DNA of 64,000 nt, taken from positions 1-64,000 of the forward strand of contig NZ_ABOX02000016.1 of NCBI RefSeq assembly GCF_000172555.1, written 5' to 3'. This document shows positions 19,024 through 26,958 of the stretch, in pieces. Every line of letters starts with the position of its first letter. The stretch's first letter is position 1. The translations under genes and the position numbers were made by a program. The DNA is from Pedosphaera parvula Ellin514 (lineage in GTDB: Bacteria > Verrucomicrobiota > Verrucomicrobiia > Limisphaerales > Pedosphaeraceae). The notes below the pieces were generated by a model that was given only the letters and a program-made list of their open reading frames with translations, did not search any database and was not told the DNA's origin.

Positions 19024-19487
19024 GTTATTCTTTTTGCTGAGCAATCTTCGTGCCCGCCATGAGCCTCCGGCCTTTGTTTCAAGTGTTTGCCCGCCAAATT
19101 GTCCTCAGCTGACGCTGTTTTCCAATGCGAAGCGGAACGCAGCTTTCCGGTTATGGACTCTGACTTTGAGCAGTATAATTGGTCTAGTTTCGCCAAGTGG
19201 CCGTGTTCGAAAGCCATGAGCCCACCCTGGTAATCCTGACCAAAGATGCGAAGGTCACCATTGCGACATTGAACCGGGTGTTTATGATGAACCGAAGGTG
19301 ATCAAGAAGATCAAAAGGTGTTATGCAGGAAATTGGGTTCTCGGCCTTGCAAAAAGCGGAGCCTTAAACAGCGTGGCCAATCTTTCCCCCTGCACACTGG
19401 TCACAGTCACCGGTTGCTTATGAGCCTGGAAAGTCTTTGCAAGTCTGTCCTCGACGCTCTCCACGCGCACCTTCAACCGCTATGAGC

Positions 19488-19521
19488 GAAAAAGAAACAG
19501 GCCTGACTTTCGTCAGGCCTG
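19488..19521 (-). terminator. Rho-independent terminator, minus strand
   Basis: A perfect 10-bp stem (CAGGCCTGAC / GTCAGGCCTG) with a 4-nt loop at 19498-19521. Read on the minus strand it is followed by a T-rich run (TTTCTTTTTC), the arrangement of an intrinsic terminator. No minus-strand gene is recognised immediately upstream, which hints at an unannotated transcript. Confidence 0.7.
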
Positions 19522-19651
19522 ATGAGAACAAATTCTTTATTTCTTATCTTCGATGCGGCGCCGCAGACATACGCCTTAATTACACACACGAAACAACTGC
19601 ACTTTGCATCGTCAACGCTATTGATACTATCCTTTTTCTCTGTCCTCACCA

Positions 19652-19676
19652 GTCACCAGTACTGGTGACACGTGTC
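19652..19676. repeat. Perfect 18-bp palindrome overlapping a 10-bp palindrome
   Basis: GTCACCAGTACTGGTGAC (19652-19669) equals its own reverse complement, and GACACGTGTC (19667-19676) does too. Loop-free palindromes of this size usually bind a dimeric protein and do not form hairpins; an operator is the simplest reading. No regulator gene adjoins it. Confidence 0.5.
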
Positions 19677-19747
19677 CCCAGCCCGCTTTTTTGCTAAAAA
19701 CGTCACTTTTCTGTGGATTCTGTCTCGAAGCTGAGCAGGACTCAGGG

Positions 19748-19801
19748 GAAAAAGAAAAAACTGCAGAGTTCGTTTTGGGGATACGAATCATCTCTGCAGT
19801 T
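19748..19801 (-). terminator. Second terminator-like hairpin, minus strand
   Basis: Arms AACTGCAGAG (19759-19768) and CTCTGCAGTT (19792-19801) pair perfectly over 10 bp, and TTCGT/ACGAA (19769-19773/19783-19787) extends the structure inside. On the minus strand the stem is followed by TTTTTTCTTTTTCC. The loop is long for a terminator, so a structured RNA 3' end is an alternative. Confidence 0.5.
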
Positions 19802-20406
19802 AGAAGTATCAGAACTACTACGACGCGGGAAAGAGATGCGTCCTAGCAGATTCTTGAAGTAATTTTCAGTTGTTGGTACGACACATGAGAGGCTTGATGC
19901 AAGTTGTGTGCCAAGTCATAAAAGGCGCTTTTTGCTAGGAAATTCACATGTTTTCGGCGAAAGGCGCTGTTCAAGATTGGCCAGCTTGAGTGCTTCCAAA
20001 CAATGGCAAGTATTCCATTGTTCAGCTTGAGTTGTATCATGTTGAAGCTTCCTTTAGGACGCTCAGCCCCGCCTTCCACATCGAAATACTTAGCCTGCCA
20101 CCCGCCAATTGGTCGTCCAGCTTTGCTTCAGCATTACTAAAATGAATGATGGCACGCTTTTGGCTCACTCCTCTGTTGCCAAACCAGCCATTGGTTCGTA
20201 TATACTTTTTTGTGAGGTTTGGCATTGGTTTACAAGAGTCTGAATGAAATGACAACTGCACGCCTTATTGAAGTGCGTCGGGCGGCCGACCGGGACTATT
20301 TAAGTCCAGGTGAGAGCGGTCTTTGGCCAGATGACGATCAGTGCCGCGGCCTTATTTTCCGTATAACCGGGAACGTTGAGCCGATTATTCTTTAATTTGT
20401 AACTCC

Positions 20407-20691
20407 GTGATTACCGCCGAAAAACTCAAAGTCTTTGAAAAGTACCTAGGCAGTGTGGATGCCTGGGCGCGCCTGGGCTCGCCGGAGGAAAAGGAGCTCT
20501 TAAAGGATGCCGACTGGTACAACATCTCCAATGCCATCCAACACCTGACCATTTTGAAAAAAGGTCTTGCTTCTCCCCAGGATAACGAAGTCATCAATCA
20601 GGTTTTAGCCCAGCAATCCGGCGATTCTCATACCCAGCGAAAGGCTGCTCGCATTGTCCTGATCGATCGGTCCCTCACCTGTGCAAATTAG
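20407..20691 (+). CDS. Hypothetical protein, 94 aa, GTG start
   Basis: Encodes a soluble, helical protein (VITAEKLKVFEKYLGSVDAW ... LTILKKGLASPQDNEVINQVL). The GTG start is the only reasonable one. Amino-acid composition is convincingly protein-like (acid/base balance, regular hydrophobic spacing). Family not recognised. Convergent with the response regulator at 20707. Confidence 0.65.
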   Translation: MITAEKLKVFEKYLGSVDAWARLGSPEEKELLKDADWYNISNAIQHLTILKKGLASPQDNEVINQVLAQQSGDSHTQRKAARIVLIDRSLTCAN

Positions 20692-20706
20692 GTTGCCAGC
20701 GCCCAC

Positions 20707-21075
20707 CTACTGCGGCAACACCGAGGAAAGATGTTTCGGCAAAAGGCTCACCAACCCCACCTTGTCCACGAACGAATTCGCCCCTGCAGCCAAAACCTCT
20801 TGTTCGGAAATCTGAAGGCTCGAAACCATGATGATCGGAAGCACCTTGGACTGTTTCCGGAGTTGCCGCGTCACTTCCAAGCCATCCAGCCTGGGCATGC
20901 GATAATCCACTACGAACAGGTTGGCTGTCTGGCTGTAAAGTTTTAGCGCAGTTTCACCATCAGCAGCTTCCGAGACGGTAGCATTCGGGTAATGGCGAAC
21001 GATGAGATAGCGCAGGAGAAAGCGCGCGTCTCTGTCATCATCTACGACCACAATCTGGTGTTTTAGTCCACTCAC
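20707..21075 (-). CDS. Stand-alone response regulator receiver
   Basis: 122 residues, a CheY-like receiver with VVVDDDRDARF at residues 9-19, phospho-Asp in FVVDYRMPRLDGLE (about residue 56), Ser/Ser in IIMVSSLQ and Lys in FVDKVG. No output domain. It may relay for the hybrid kinase at 17350-19023, about 1.7 kb away on the same strand; that is inference. Confidence 0.9.
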   Translation of the reverse strand: MSGLKHQIVVVDDDRDARFLLRYLIVRHYPNATVSEAADGETALKLYSQTANLFVVDYRMPRLDGLEVTRQLRKQSKVLPIIMVSSLQISEQEVLAAGANSFVDKVGLVSLLPKHLSSVLPQ

Positions 21076-21310
21076 TGGCCGGACAGAATTACACGCATCA
21101 AACCAGGAATCTAGACATTTTTATTTCTTTTGCCCCTGCCATCTTCGCGGAAGGTTCGGCAGTTCGCCGCCAGAAGGCTGGCACCTCCACTTTCCATACC
21201 CAAACAATCCTCGTCACCGGCGTGGCGGTAGAAAACCCCATATGAATACGGCGTGATTTGCAACATTCTGCGGAAGCCTGGCGGAATTCAAATCTGGCTA
21301 AAGAAAGTCA

Positions 21311-23353
21311 ATGAGACGCATACCATTCAGTTTACTCGCTGCAATTGCCTGCTTCCTGGCTGCCACTGGCAACCTCGCCGCCCAACTCGGACTCTCCCGC
21401 CCCGGGGAAGCAAAAACTCCCGGCAAAAGCGTTCCCGCTTCTCCGCCAGGTTCCACCACGAACCAAACCGATAAAGTGCTCACCAATCTCCCGCCAGCAA
21501 ACCCATCTCTGATTAAACGACCTGCCACCGTCCCGACCAGTTATACACATGACACCACTCGCGGAAACATTGAGCTTCCGCCGTCTGTTCCCGACCCCAT
21601 TGAACCGGCCAACCGTGTCATGTGGACTTTCAACAAGGGAGTTATGATCGGCATTGTGCAGCCCACCAGCAAAGCCTATCGATTTGTTGTCATCAGGCCG
21701 GTCCGAACAGGGATCGGCAACTTTGGCAGAAATCTCACTTATCCGGACCGTTTGATTAACAATCTGCTGCAAGGCAGATGGGCCGGAGCCCGCCATGAAA
21801 CGGATCGCTTTTTTTGCAATACAGTCGTTGGTGTCGGCGGCCTTATCGATGTAGCCAGCAGATGGAATATTCCAAAATCCGACGCGGATTTTGGCCAGAC
21901 CTTCGGCAAATGGGGCTGGAAGCCTCAGGTTTACTTGATGCTGCCAATCTACGGCCCCAGCAACGATCGCGATGCCGTCGGTCTTATTGGCGATAATCTA
22001 GCCAACCCTTTACTTTATTTTCCCCCATTGTCCTACGTCACCATGGGCATCACCTACAATAACCTCACCGATTCCGTGGATGAATATGTCCGCTTCGCCG
22101 ATGCGGAGATGGATCCCTATGCCATGTTGCAGTACGCCTGGACCTTCGTCCGCAAAAACCAAGTCGCCAATTTTCAGGTTAAAGGGGAACAGGACGAGTC
22201 TTCATTGGAAACGCTCCAGTCGGTTTTTTTCACCTATAAAGACCCGGAGTTTCCGACTCAAGGAAAAACCCGATCGGTTTTCATACCCACCACCGGCAAG
22301 AACTTAAAGTTTACCTATTGGTTGCAACCGGGTAAGGCCCCCGTCGTCTATATCGTTCCCGGCCTTGGTTCCCATCGTCTGGCCGAGACTTCCATTGCGC
22401 TGGCCGAACTGGTTTACAAACACGGTTTCACGGCTGTGTGCGTCAGCAGCGTTTACCATTCCGAGTTCATGGAACACGCGTCCACCGCAGCCGTGCCCGC
22501 CTATACGCCGGTGGATACTCACGATCTGCACGTCGCCCTCACCGAGATTGACCATTGGTTAACTGGGGCCTACAACGGTCGGTTGGGCTCGAGAGCCCTC
22601 ATGGGCTATTCCATGGGGGGATTCCATACCATGTTCGTTGCTGCCACTGAAACCACCAATCAATCCCCCCTGATTAAATTTGATCGGTACGTCGGCATTA
22701 ATACGCCAGCACGCCTGCTTTATGGCGTTTCCAAGCTGGACGAGTTTTACCAGGCCCCATTGGAATGGCCGGCGGCCGAGCGAACTGCGGACATTCAAAA
22801 TACTTTTTTAAAAGTGGCGGCGTTGGGCAGCACCTCACTCCGCCCCCAAACCACACTTCCCTTCAGCGCCGTTGAGTCCAAGTTTCTGATCGGATTGACT
22901 TTCCGGTTTATCCTGCGCGACGTCATTTTCAGCAGTCAGCAGCGATACAATCAGGGAGTTCTGAAGCGTCCAATCAAGAATTTAAGGCGGGAACCTGTCT
23001 ATCAGGAAATCATGGAATATTCCTATAAGGATTACTTCGAAGATTTTGTAATTCCCTATTATAAAACCCGGGGCATCGACTTGACGGTGCCAGCCACATT
23101 GGCCAAAGCTGGCGACTTGCGCACGTACGGCCCGGCATTACACTCCAACCCTAAAATCCGTCTCGTCATCAACCGCAACGATTTCCTGATTGCGGATGAA
23201 GATTTTGATTGGATGCGAGCCACCTTTGATCCGAAATTCATGACCGTTTTCGAGCAAGGCGGCCACTTGGGCAATCTTTCCCATCCCGCCGTGCAAAAGG
23301 CTATTTTAGGGGCACTTGAAGATTTGCGGCCAGCGCGTGGCGAATCTAAATAA
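21311..23353 (+). CDS. MlaA (VacJ)-like domain fused to alpha/beta hydrolase
   Basis: 680 residues with a signal peptide (RRIPFSLLAAIACFLAATGNLAA). Residues about 90-300 match MlaA, the outer-membrane component of retrograde phospholipid transport: DPIEPANRVMWTFNKG, NFGRNLTYPDRLINNLLQG, RFFCNTVVGVGGLIDVAS, DFGQTFGKWG and LMLPIYGPSNDRD. Residues about 330-665 are an alpha/beta hydrolase: VYIVPGLGSHR (oxyanion region), nucleophile elbow GYSMGG with Ser at about 433, an Asp pair around 622-628 and His in EQGGHLGN at about 650. No clear lipobox is seen, so it may be periplasmic. The fusion suggests a lipase or acyl hydrolase acting on lipids handled by the MlaA part. Start is the ATG after AAGAAAG. 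Confidence 0.85.
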   Translation: MRRIPFSLLAAIACFLAATGNLAAQLGLSRPGEAKTPGKSVPASPPGSTTNQTDKVLTNLPPANPSLIKRPATVPTSYTHDTTRGNIELPPSVPDPIEPANRVMWTFNKGVMIGIVQPTSKAYRFVVIRPVRTGIGNFGRNLTYPDRLINNLLQGRWAGARHETDRFFCNTVVGVGGLIDVASRWNIPKSDADFGQTFGKWGWKPQVYLMLPIYGPSNDRDAVGLIGDNLANPLLYFPPLSYVTMGITYNNLTDSVDEYVRFADAEMDPYAMLQYAWTFVRKNQVANFQVKGEQDESSLETLQSVFFTYKDPEFPTQGKTRSVFIPTTGKNLKFTYWLQPGKAPVVYIVPGLGSHRLAETSIALAELVYKHGFTAVCVSSVYHSEFMEHASTAAVPAYTPVDTHDLHVALTEIDHWLTGAYNGRLGSRALMGYSMGGFHTMFVAATETTNQSPLIKFDRYVGINTPARLLYGVSKLDEFYQAPLEWPAAERTADIQNTFLKVAALGSTSLRPQTTLPFSAVESKFLIGLTFRFILRDVIFSSQQRYNQGVLKRPIKNLRREPVYQEIMEYSYKDYFEDFVIPYYKTRGIDLTVPATLAKAGDLRTYGPALHSNPKIRLVINRNDFLIADEDFDWMRATFDPKFMTVFEQGGHLGNLSHPAVQKAILGALEDLRPARGESK

Positions 23354-23424
23354 TACCAGGAACCCCGTTTCGGAGAGGAAGGCTGTCCTTTCCGGCTCGG
23401 TTAAATCCGCGTGCGTACTTGGGA

Positions 23425-23979
23425 TTAAGGTTTGTCTTCGCCCGCCTTGGGTGCGGGTGCTGGCTCACTGGGATTTTCCGAGGGTTTCGGAGCCTGTCCG
23501 TGACCAGTTCCCTTTTCTGATCCTTCTGGTGCAGGTGCAGGCGCTCCCGTGGCGGCTGCGGGCGTCACACCAAAATAAGCGTAAATCCGCTGCGTGAATT
23601 TCGGATCATTAAAACTTCCCCATTGCTGGTCAGTCACTGTCGGTGCGGAACTCAATACATCCTTCGGCTTGTTCACCATTACATCTTTTTGATCCGGGGC
23701 CCCCATATTGATCAATTGCCAGGGTATCGGCGCCATCCCTCTGCGACGGCCAAGATCCACCATCGCAAACGTTTCACCGGTTTGCGGATTTATGACCAAA
23801 TCGGAAATTTTCCCGATCTCGTCCCCTTGAGCCGACTTAACCCTTTTTCCAATAACCTTTGACGCCTGGAAAGAGTGTTCCGACGCCGACCCTGCGGCTC
23901 CGGACGGCTGTGATTGGGCAAAAGCTGCCTGCGTTAACCACGCAATGGCAACACCTAGGGACATTAATTGAATCTTCAT
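23425..23979 (-). CDS. Exported PRC-barrel domain protein
   Basis: 184 residues with a signal peptide (MKIQLMSLGVAIAWLTQAAFAQ). Residues about 36-105 are a PRC-barrel: ASKVIGKRVKSAQGDEIGKISDLVINPQTGETFAMVDLG. The C-terminal 50 residues are a low-complexity Ala/Pro/Glu tail. Exported PRC-barrel proteins are linked to envelope or stress functions, but no specific role can be given. Convergent with the MlaA-hydrolase gene. Confidence 0.85.
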   Translation of the reverse strand: MKIQLMSLGVAIAWLTQAAFAQSQPSGAAGSASEHSFQASKVIGKRVKSAQGDEIGKISDLVINPQTGETFAMVDLGRRRGMAPIPWQLINMGAPDQKDVMVNKPKDVLSSAPTVTDQQWGSFNDPKFTQRIYAYFGVTPAAATGAPAPAPEGSEKGTGHGQAPKPSENPSEPAPAPKAGEDKP

Positions 23980-24298
23980 ACGATCTCCTTGTTATTGGTT
24001 GAGTGAGCCTAATGCGACAATGGCTGCAATTCAGGCATCCGAGGCAAGCTGCTGCCAAATTCAGTTGAATCAAATGGGGATTTAACCCAAGTAAACCTTC
24101 CTGGGCTCTCGAAAAATCCAACATCTTTGGACTCCCGCGTCCAGACCACATGCACCATTTTCGCAGACATGGCCAAAATAGTTTTTAACCTGTCGCAACC
24201 CTTTTTCACGCACACTCTTAAGGTTGGATGTATATTGTAGAAGGATAGAATAATAATTCTGTTCCGTTCGTCTCATATATAGGGTCAGAAGTGGGAAT

Positions 24299-24350
24299 AC
24301 CTAGGAATTATCAGCAGGCAGCAAAATGATTAAACAATCAATTCCTAGGT
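24299..24350 (+). promoter_or_regulatory. Leader inverted repeat abutting a start codon
   Basis: ACCTAGGAATT (24299-24309) and AATTCCTAGGT (24340-24350) are perfect 11-bp reverse complements separated by 30 nt, ending 3 nt before the ATG at 24354. In RNA this forms a hairpin that would enclose the ribosome-binding region; in DNA it could be an operator. The rest of the 370-nt gap from 23980 shows no gene. Confidence 0.55.
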
Positions 24351-24353
24351 GTT

Positions 24354-26045
24354 ATGAAAACGTGGTTCAAAAAAATCTCATTATTCTCATTATTACTTGG
24401 CATGGGAGGTTGGCTATTGGCTACAGCTTGGGCAGCACCCCCACCCCCTGCTCTTACCGGAGATGCGGGTGCCATTCAGGCAATCCAGCAAGCTCCTGAT
24501 CCTTCAGCGGCCATAGCCGCTTATGCGAATGGCAGTGCCATTGATCGCAATGATCCAAGACTCTTCGAGGCCTATGTTGCCCGCATGGTTGATTTCGGCT
24601 TGCCCGAAATGGCTTATCATCAAGCCCAGACATTGACCACCCTTGAGTCCAACAACGGCCTTGCTTATGGAGTCATTGCTTATATCGATGCGCGCCGCGG
24701 CCAGATGCAGGATGCGATTTCTGCCATTAATGTTGCGGTGCCCCTGGCACCCGGGAACAAGTTTATCCAAAGCACTGCCGGTGAGATTCTCGCCTGGTAT
24801 GACATCAAAGCCGATCAGGTGAACATTCCGGACAATGCCAAGGCCGGTCTGGCCAAGGTCCGCCAACTCCTCAGCGGTCAAGCCGCTTTTGCTCAAGCTT
24901 TCGATACCGCCAAAAAAGCCTACCAGACTCAAGCGAGTGACCTGTTGGCAAATCCGTCAACTGCCACCAATCAGCCGTCTGAACAACCGCTGCCTAATAT
25001 GGTTGTCACCAATGGCTACCCGGTGGGCAGCGTCAGTCCACAAACCGCTCCAGAAGCTTATGCCGCTCCCACGGATTATGGTGCTCCTGCGTATGCTCCC
25101 CCCTATTACTCCAGTTATTACTACGATTGGGGTCCCGGCTGGGTTCAGCCTGCACCCTGGTGGTGGTGGCAGCCGATTGGGTTCTTCGGTGGATTCAGTT
25201 TCTTCCCGTTTGGCGCGACCTTCCTCTTCGATAACGATGATTTCTTCTTTCACAATCATCACTTCCATCATAATGATCATTTTTTCCATGATCACAATGG
25301 CCAGTTTTTCCATGGGCACAACCAGAACTTCGCCCATGGGAATTTCGACAATCGGTTTGCCTTTCACCATGGTGTCAACGGCAAAACAACCTTCTTCGGA
25401 AAATCGGCCGCAACTGACCCTGTGGTGGCCCGGAGCGCGCATATGAACTTTCAACATACGGCGGGCACGGCACCTTTCACTCCCGCCTTCACAACTCGCG
25501 GATTGTCCTCAAGGACGGCGAGCACATTCGGAACTCACGTGAACAATCTCTCTGCGAGCGGGTTCACGGCACATCAGCGCACCTTGACCACTGCGCCCGG
25601 TCAATGGACCGGCAGATCCAGCGCGGGTATGGGAGCCTCTCGGTGGACCAGCATTAGTCCGAACAGTAGAACAACCTTTGGGGCGCCGAGAAGTTCAGCA
25701 ATGGTGCCCGGGACTGGCATGCGCGTGAATAATCTGCCCGCGAGTGGATTCACCTCCCATCAACGCACGATAACGACGATGCCGAATGCAGCCGCGGTTC
25801 CACCCTCCATGGGGCGTTCGTTTTCTTCCAGCCATGCATTCAGTTCACCTGGAGGAGCCCATTTCAACGCTCCGCCAAGTTCAATGGGAAGCCCGGGGAT
25901 GATGCACGGCAGTGGCGGGGGATTCCATGGTGGTGGCGGCTCTGCGATGCCTTCAGGTGGAGGTCATATGGGCGGCGGCGGTGGTGGAGGTCACTCCGGT
26001 GGCGGAGGTGGTTCGAGTATGGGTGGCGGTGGCGGACATCGCTAA
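24354..26045 (+). CDS. Exported His-rich and Gly-rich protein with N-terminal TPR-like domain
   Basis: 563 residues with a signal peptide (FKKISLFSLLLGMGGWLLATAWAA). Residues 35-190 are helical and TPR-like (LFEAYVARMVDFGLPEMAYHQAQ, AINVAVPLAPGNKFI). A Tyr/Pro/Trp-rich hydrophobic stretch at about 240-300 (DWGPGWVQPAPWWWWQPIG) leads to a histidine-rich tract at about 303-345 (FFFHNHHFHHNDHFFHDHNG). The C-terminal 200 residues are Ser/Thr/Gly low-complexity with two copies of VNNL.ASGFT.HQRT and end in long Gly runs. The His tract could bind Zn, Cu or Ni, and the composition resembles surface or matrix proteins. Function is not known. Flanked by a leader hairpin and a strong terminator. Confidence 0.7.
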   Translation: MKTWFKKISLFSLLLGMGGWLLATAWAAPPPPALTGDAGAIQAIQQAPDPSAAIAAYANGSAIDRNDPRLFEAYVARMVDFGLPEMAYHQAQTLTTLESNNGLAYGVIAYIDARRGQMQDAISAINVAVPLAPGNKFIQSTAGEILAWYDIKADQVNIPDNAKAGLAKVRQLLSGQAAFAQAFDTAKKAYQTQASDLLANPSTATNQPSEQPLPNMVVTNGYPVGSVSPQTAPEAYAAPTDYGAPAYAPPYYSSYYYDWGPGWVQPAPWWWWQPIGFFGGFSFFPFGATFLFDNDDFFFHNHHFHHNDHFFHDHNGQFFHGHNQNFAHGNFDNRFAFHHGVNGKTTFFGKSAATDPVVARSAHMNFQHTAGTAPFTPAFTTRGLSSRTASTFGTHVNNLSASGFTAHQRTLTTAPGQWTGRSSAGMGASRWTSISPNSRTTFGAPRSSAMVPGTGMRVNNLPASGFTSHQRTITTMPNAAAVPPSMGRSFSSSHAFSSPGGAHFNAPPSSMGSPGMMHGSGGGFHGGGGSAMPSGGGHMGGGGGGGHSGGGGGSSMGGGGGHR

Positions 26046-26077
26046 CATGCTGTTCAAATAAGCCGCAGCTAAATTCA

Positions 26078-26117
26078 AATCTCGGTTTCTACTCTATGTG
26101 GAAACCGAGATTTTTTT
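26078..26117 (+). terminator. Rho-independent terminator
   Basis: AATCTCGGTTTC (26078-26089) pairs perfectly with GAAACCGAGATT (26101-26112), 12 bp with an 11-nt loop, followed by TTTTTTT. It ends the His-rich protein transcript. Confidence 0.9.
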
Positions 26118-26286
26118 ATCTTCCTTTCACCACTTTTCACTCCTGACACTGCTCAACTCTCCGGCATCTGCTGTCTCATTCACCGCTAAAAATGACAAGC
26201 TTGTTTGCGAAAGCTCCGCTTTCAATTGATGTCTGAATACACAATCGCTCTGGAATCCAAGGCCACACCTGCTATCTTCGGGCAGA

Positions 26287-26886
26287 TTGCACCAGGATTA
26301 CGTTATTTTCGATTTGGAAACCACCGGGCTCTCCTCGTATCAGGACGAGATCATCCAGATTGCCGCTGTCCGCATGTCGAACGGTGTCGTTTGCAGCTCG
26401 GATTCCTTCTTTTCTTATGTCAATCCTGGCCGCTCCATTTCCTCTTTCATCACGAGTTATACCGGCATCACCAACCAGGATGTTGGTGATGCTCCCCGAG
26501 TCGGAACCGTGCTGAAAGACTTCTCGCGTTATGCCGGCAAGGCCACCTTGATCGCCCACAACGGACACCGTTTTGACATGAAGTTTCTGCACGCCGGTTG
26601 TTCCCGGAACGCCCTGCCGACCCGCGCGGTTAATTATCATGACTCGATTTACCTGTCGCGCCTGGTCTGGGGCAAGTGCCCGGGCGGTCATGGACTGGAT
26701 TCTGTCTTGAACCGGCTCCAGATTTCCAATCACGGCGTCCGCCGTCACGATGCACGAGGCGACGTGGAACTTTTGGCCGAAGCCGTCGAAAAAATGTGGC
26801 ATCTCCTCCGTGAACGTGCCGAGCTAAAACCGCTGGCTCTCCATCAAGGCGTCCTGCCCTGTTTATCTCTCCCGGCAACCTCATGA
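26287..26886 (+). CDS. DEDDh 3'-5' exonuclease (DNA polymerase III epsilon-like)
   Basis: 199 residues, the DnaQ-like exonuclease fold: Exo I YVIFDLETTGL (Asp and Glu), Exo II AHNGHRFDMKFL (Asp) and Exo III HDARGDVELLAEA (His and Asp) give the full DEDDh set. Family members degrade or proofread DNA or RNA. No other domain or UvrC-like fusion is present. No ATG precedes Exo I in frame; the TTG at 26287 is used, and a stop lies in frame upstream at 26227, so the true start is within this 60-nt stretch. Stands alone, convergent with the subtilase gene. Confidence 0.85.
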   Translation: MHQDYVIFDLETTGLSSYQDEIIQIAAVRMSNGVVCSSDSFFSYVNPGRSISSFITSYTGITNQDVGDAPRVGTVLKDFSRYAGKATLIAHNGHRFDMKFLHAGCSRNALPTRAVNYHDSIYLSRLVWGKCPGGHGLDSVLNRLQISNHGVRRHDARGDVELLAEAVEKMWHLLRERAELKPLALHQGVLPCLSLPATS

Positions 26887-26958
26887 CCGAGTCCGACCTG
26901 AATCAGACCCGTCCCATTCCTTAAGGCAACTGGTGGCTCAACATTCTGCCATGGCACA

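Larger units (their letters stand above)
19024..20406 (+). other. 1.4-kb region without a recognisable protein gene
   Basis: Both strands are broken into short frames with no recognisable motif; minus-strand frames at 19843-20079 and 20037-20261 are 78 and 74 codons and look weak. The region does hold structure: two minus-strand terminator-like hairpins (19488-19521 and 19748-19801), a perfect 18-bp palindrome at 19652-19669 and an overlapping 10-bp palindrome. It could hold small RNAs or a decayed gene. Nothing more is supported. Confidence 0.4.

Noticed and set aside
19843-20261. Two short minus-strand frames in the gene-poor region
   Set aside because: They are in different frames with no motif or good start. 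The case for an RNA is at least as strong.
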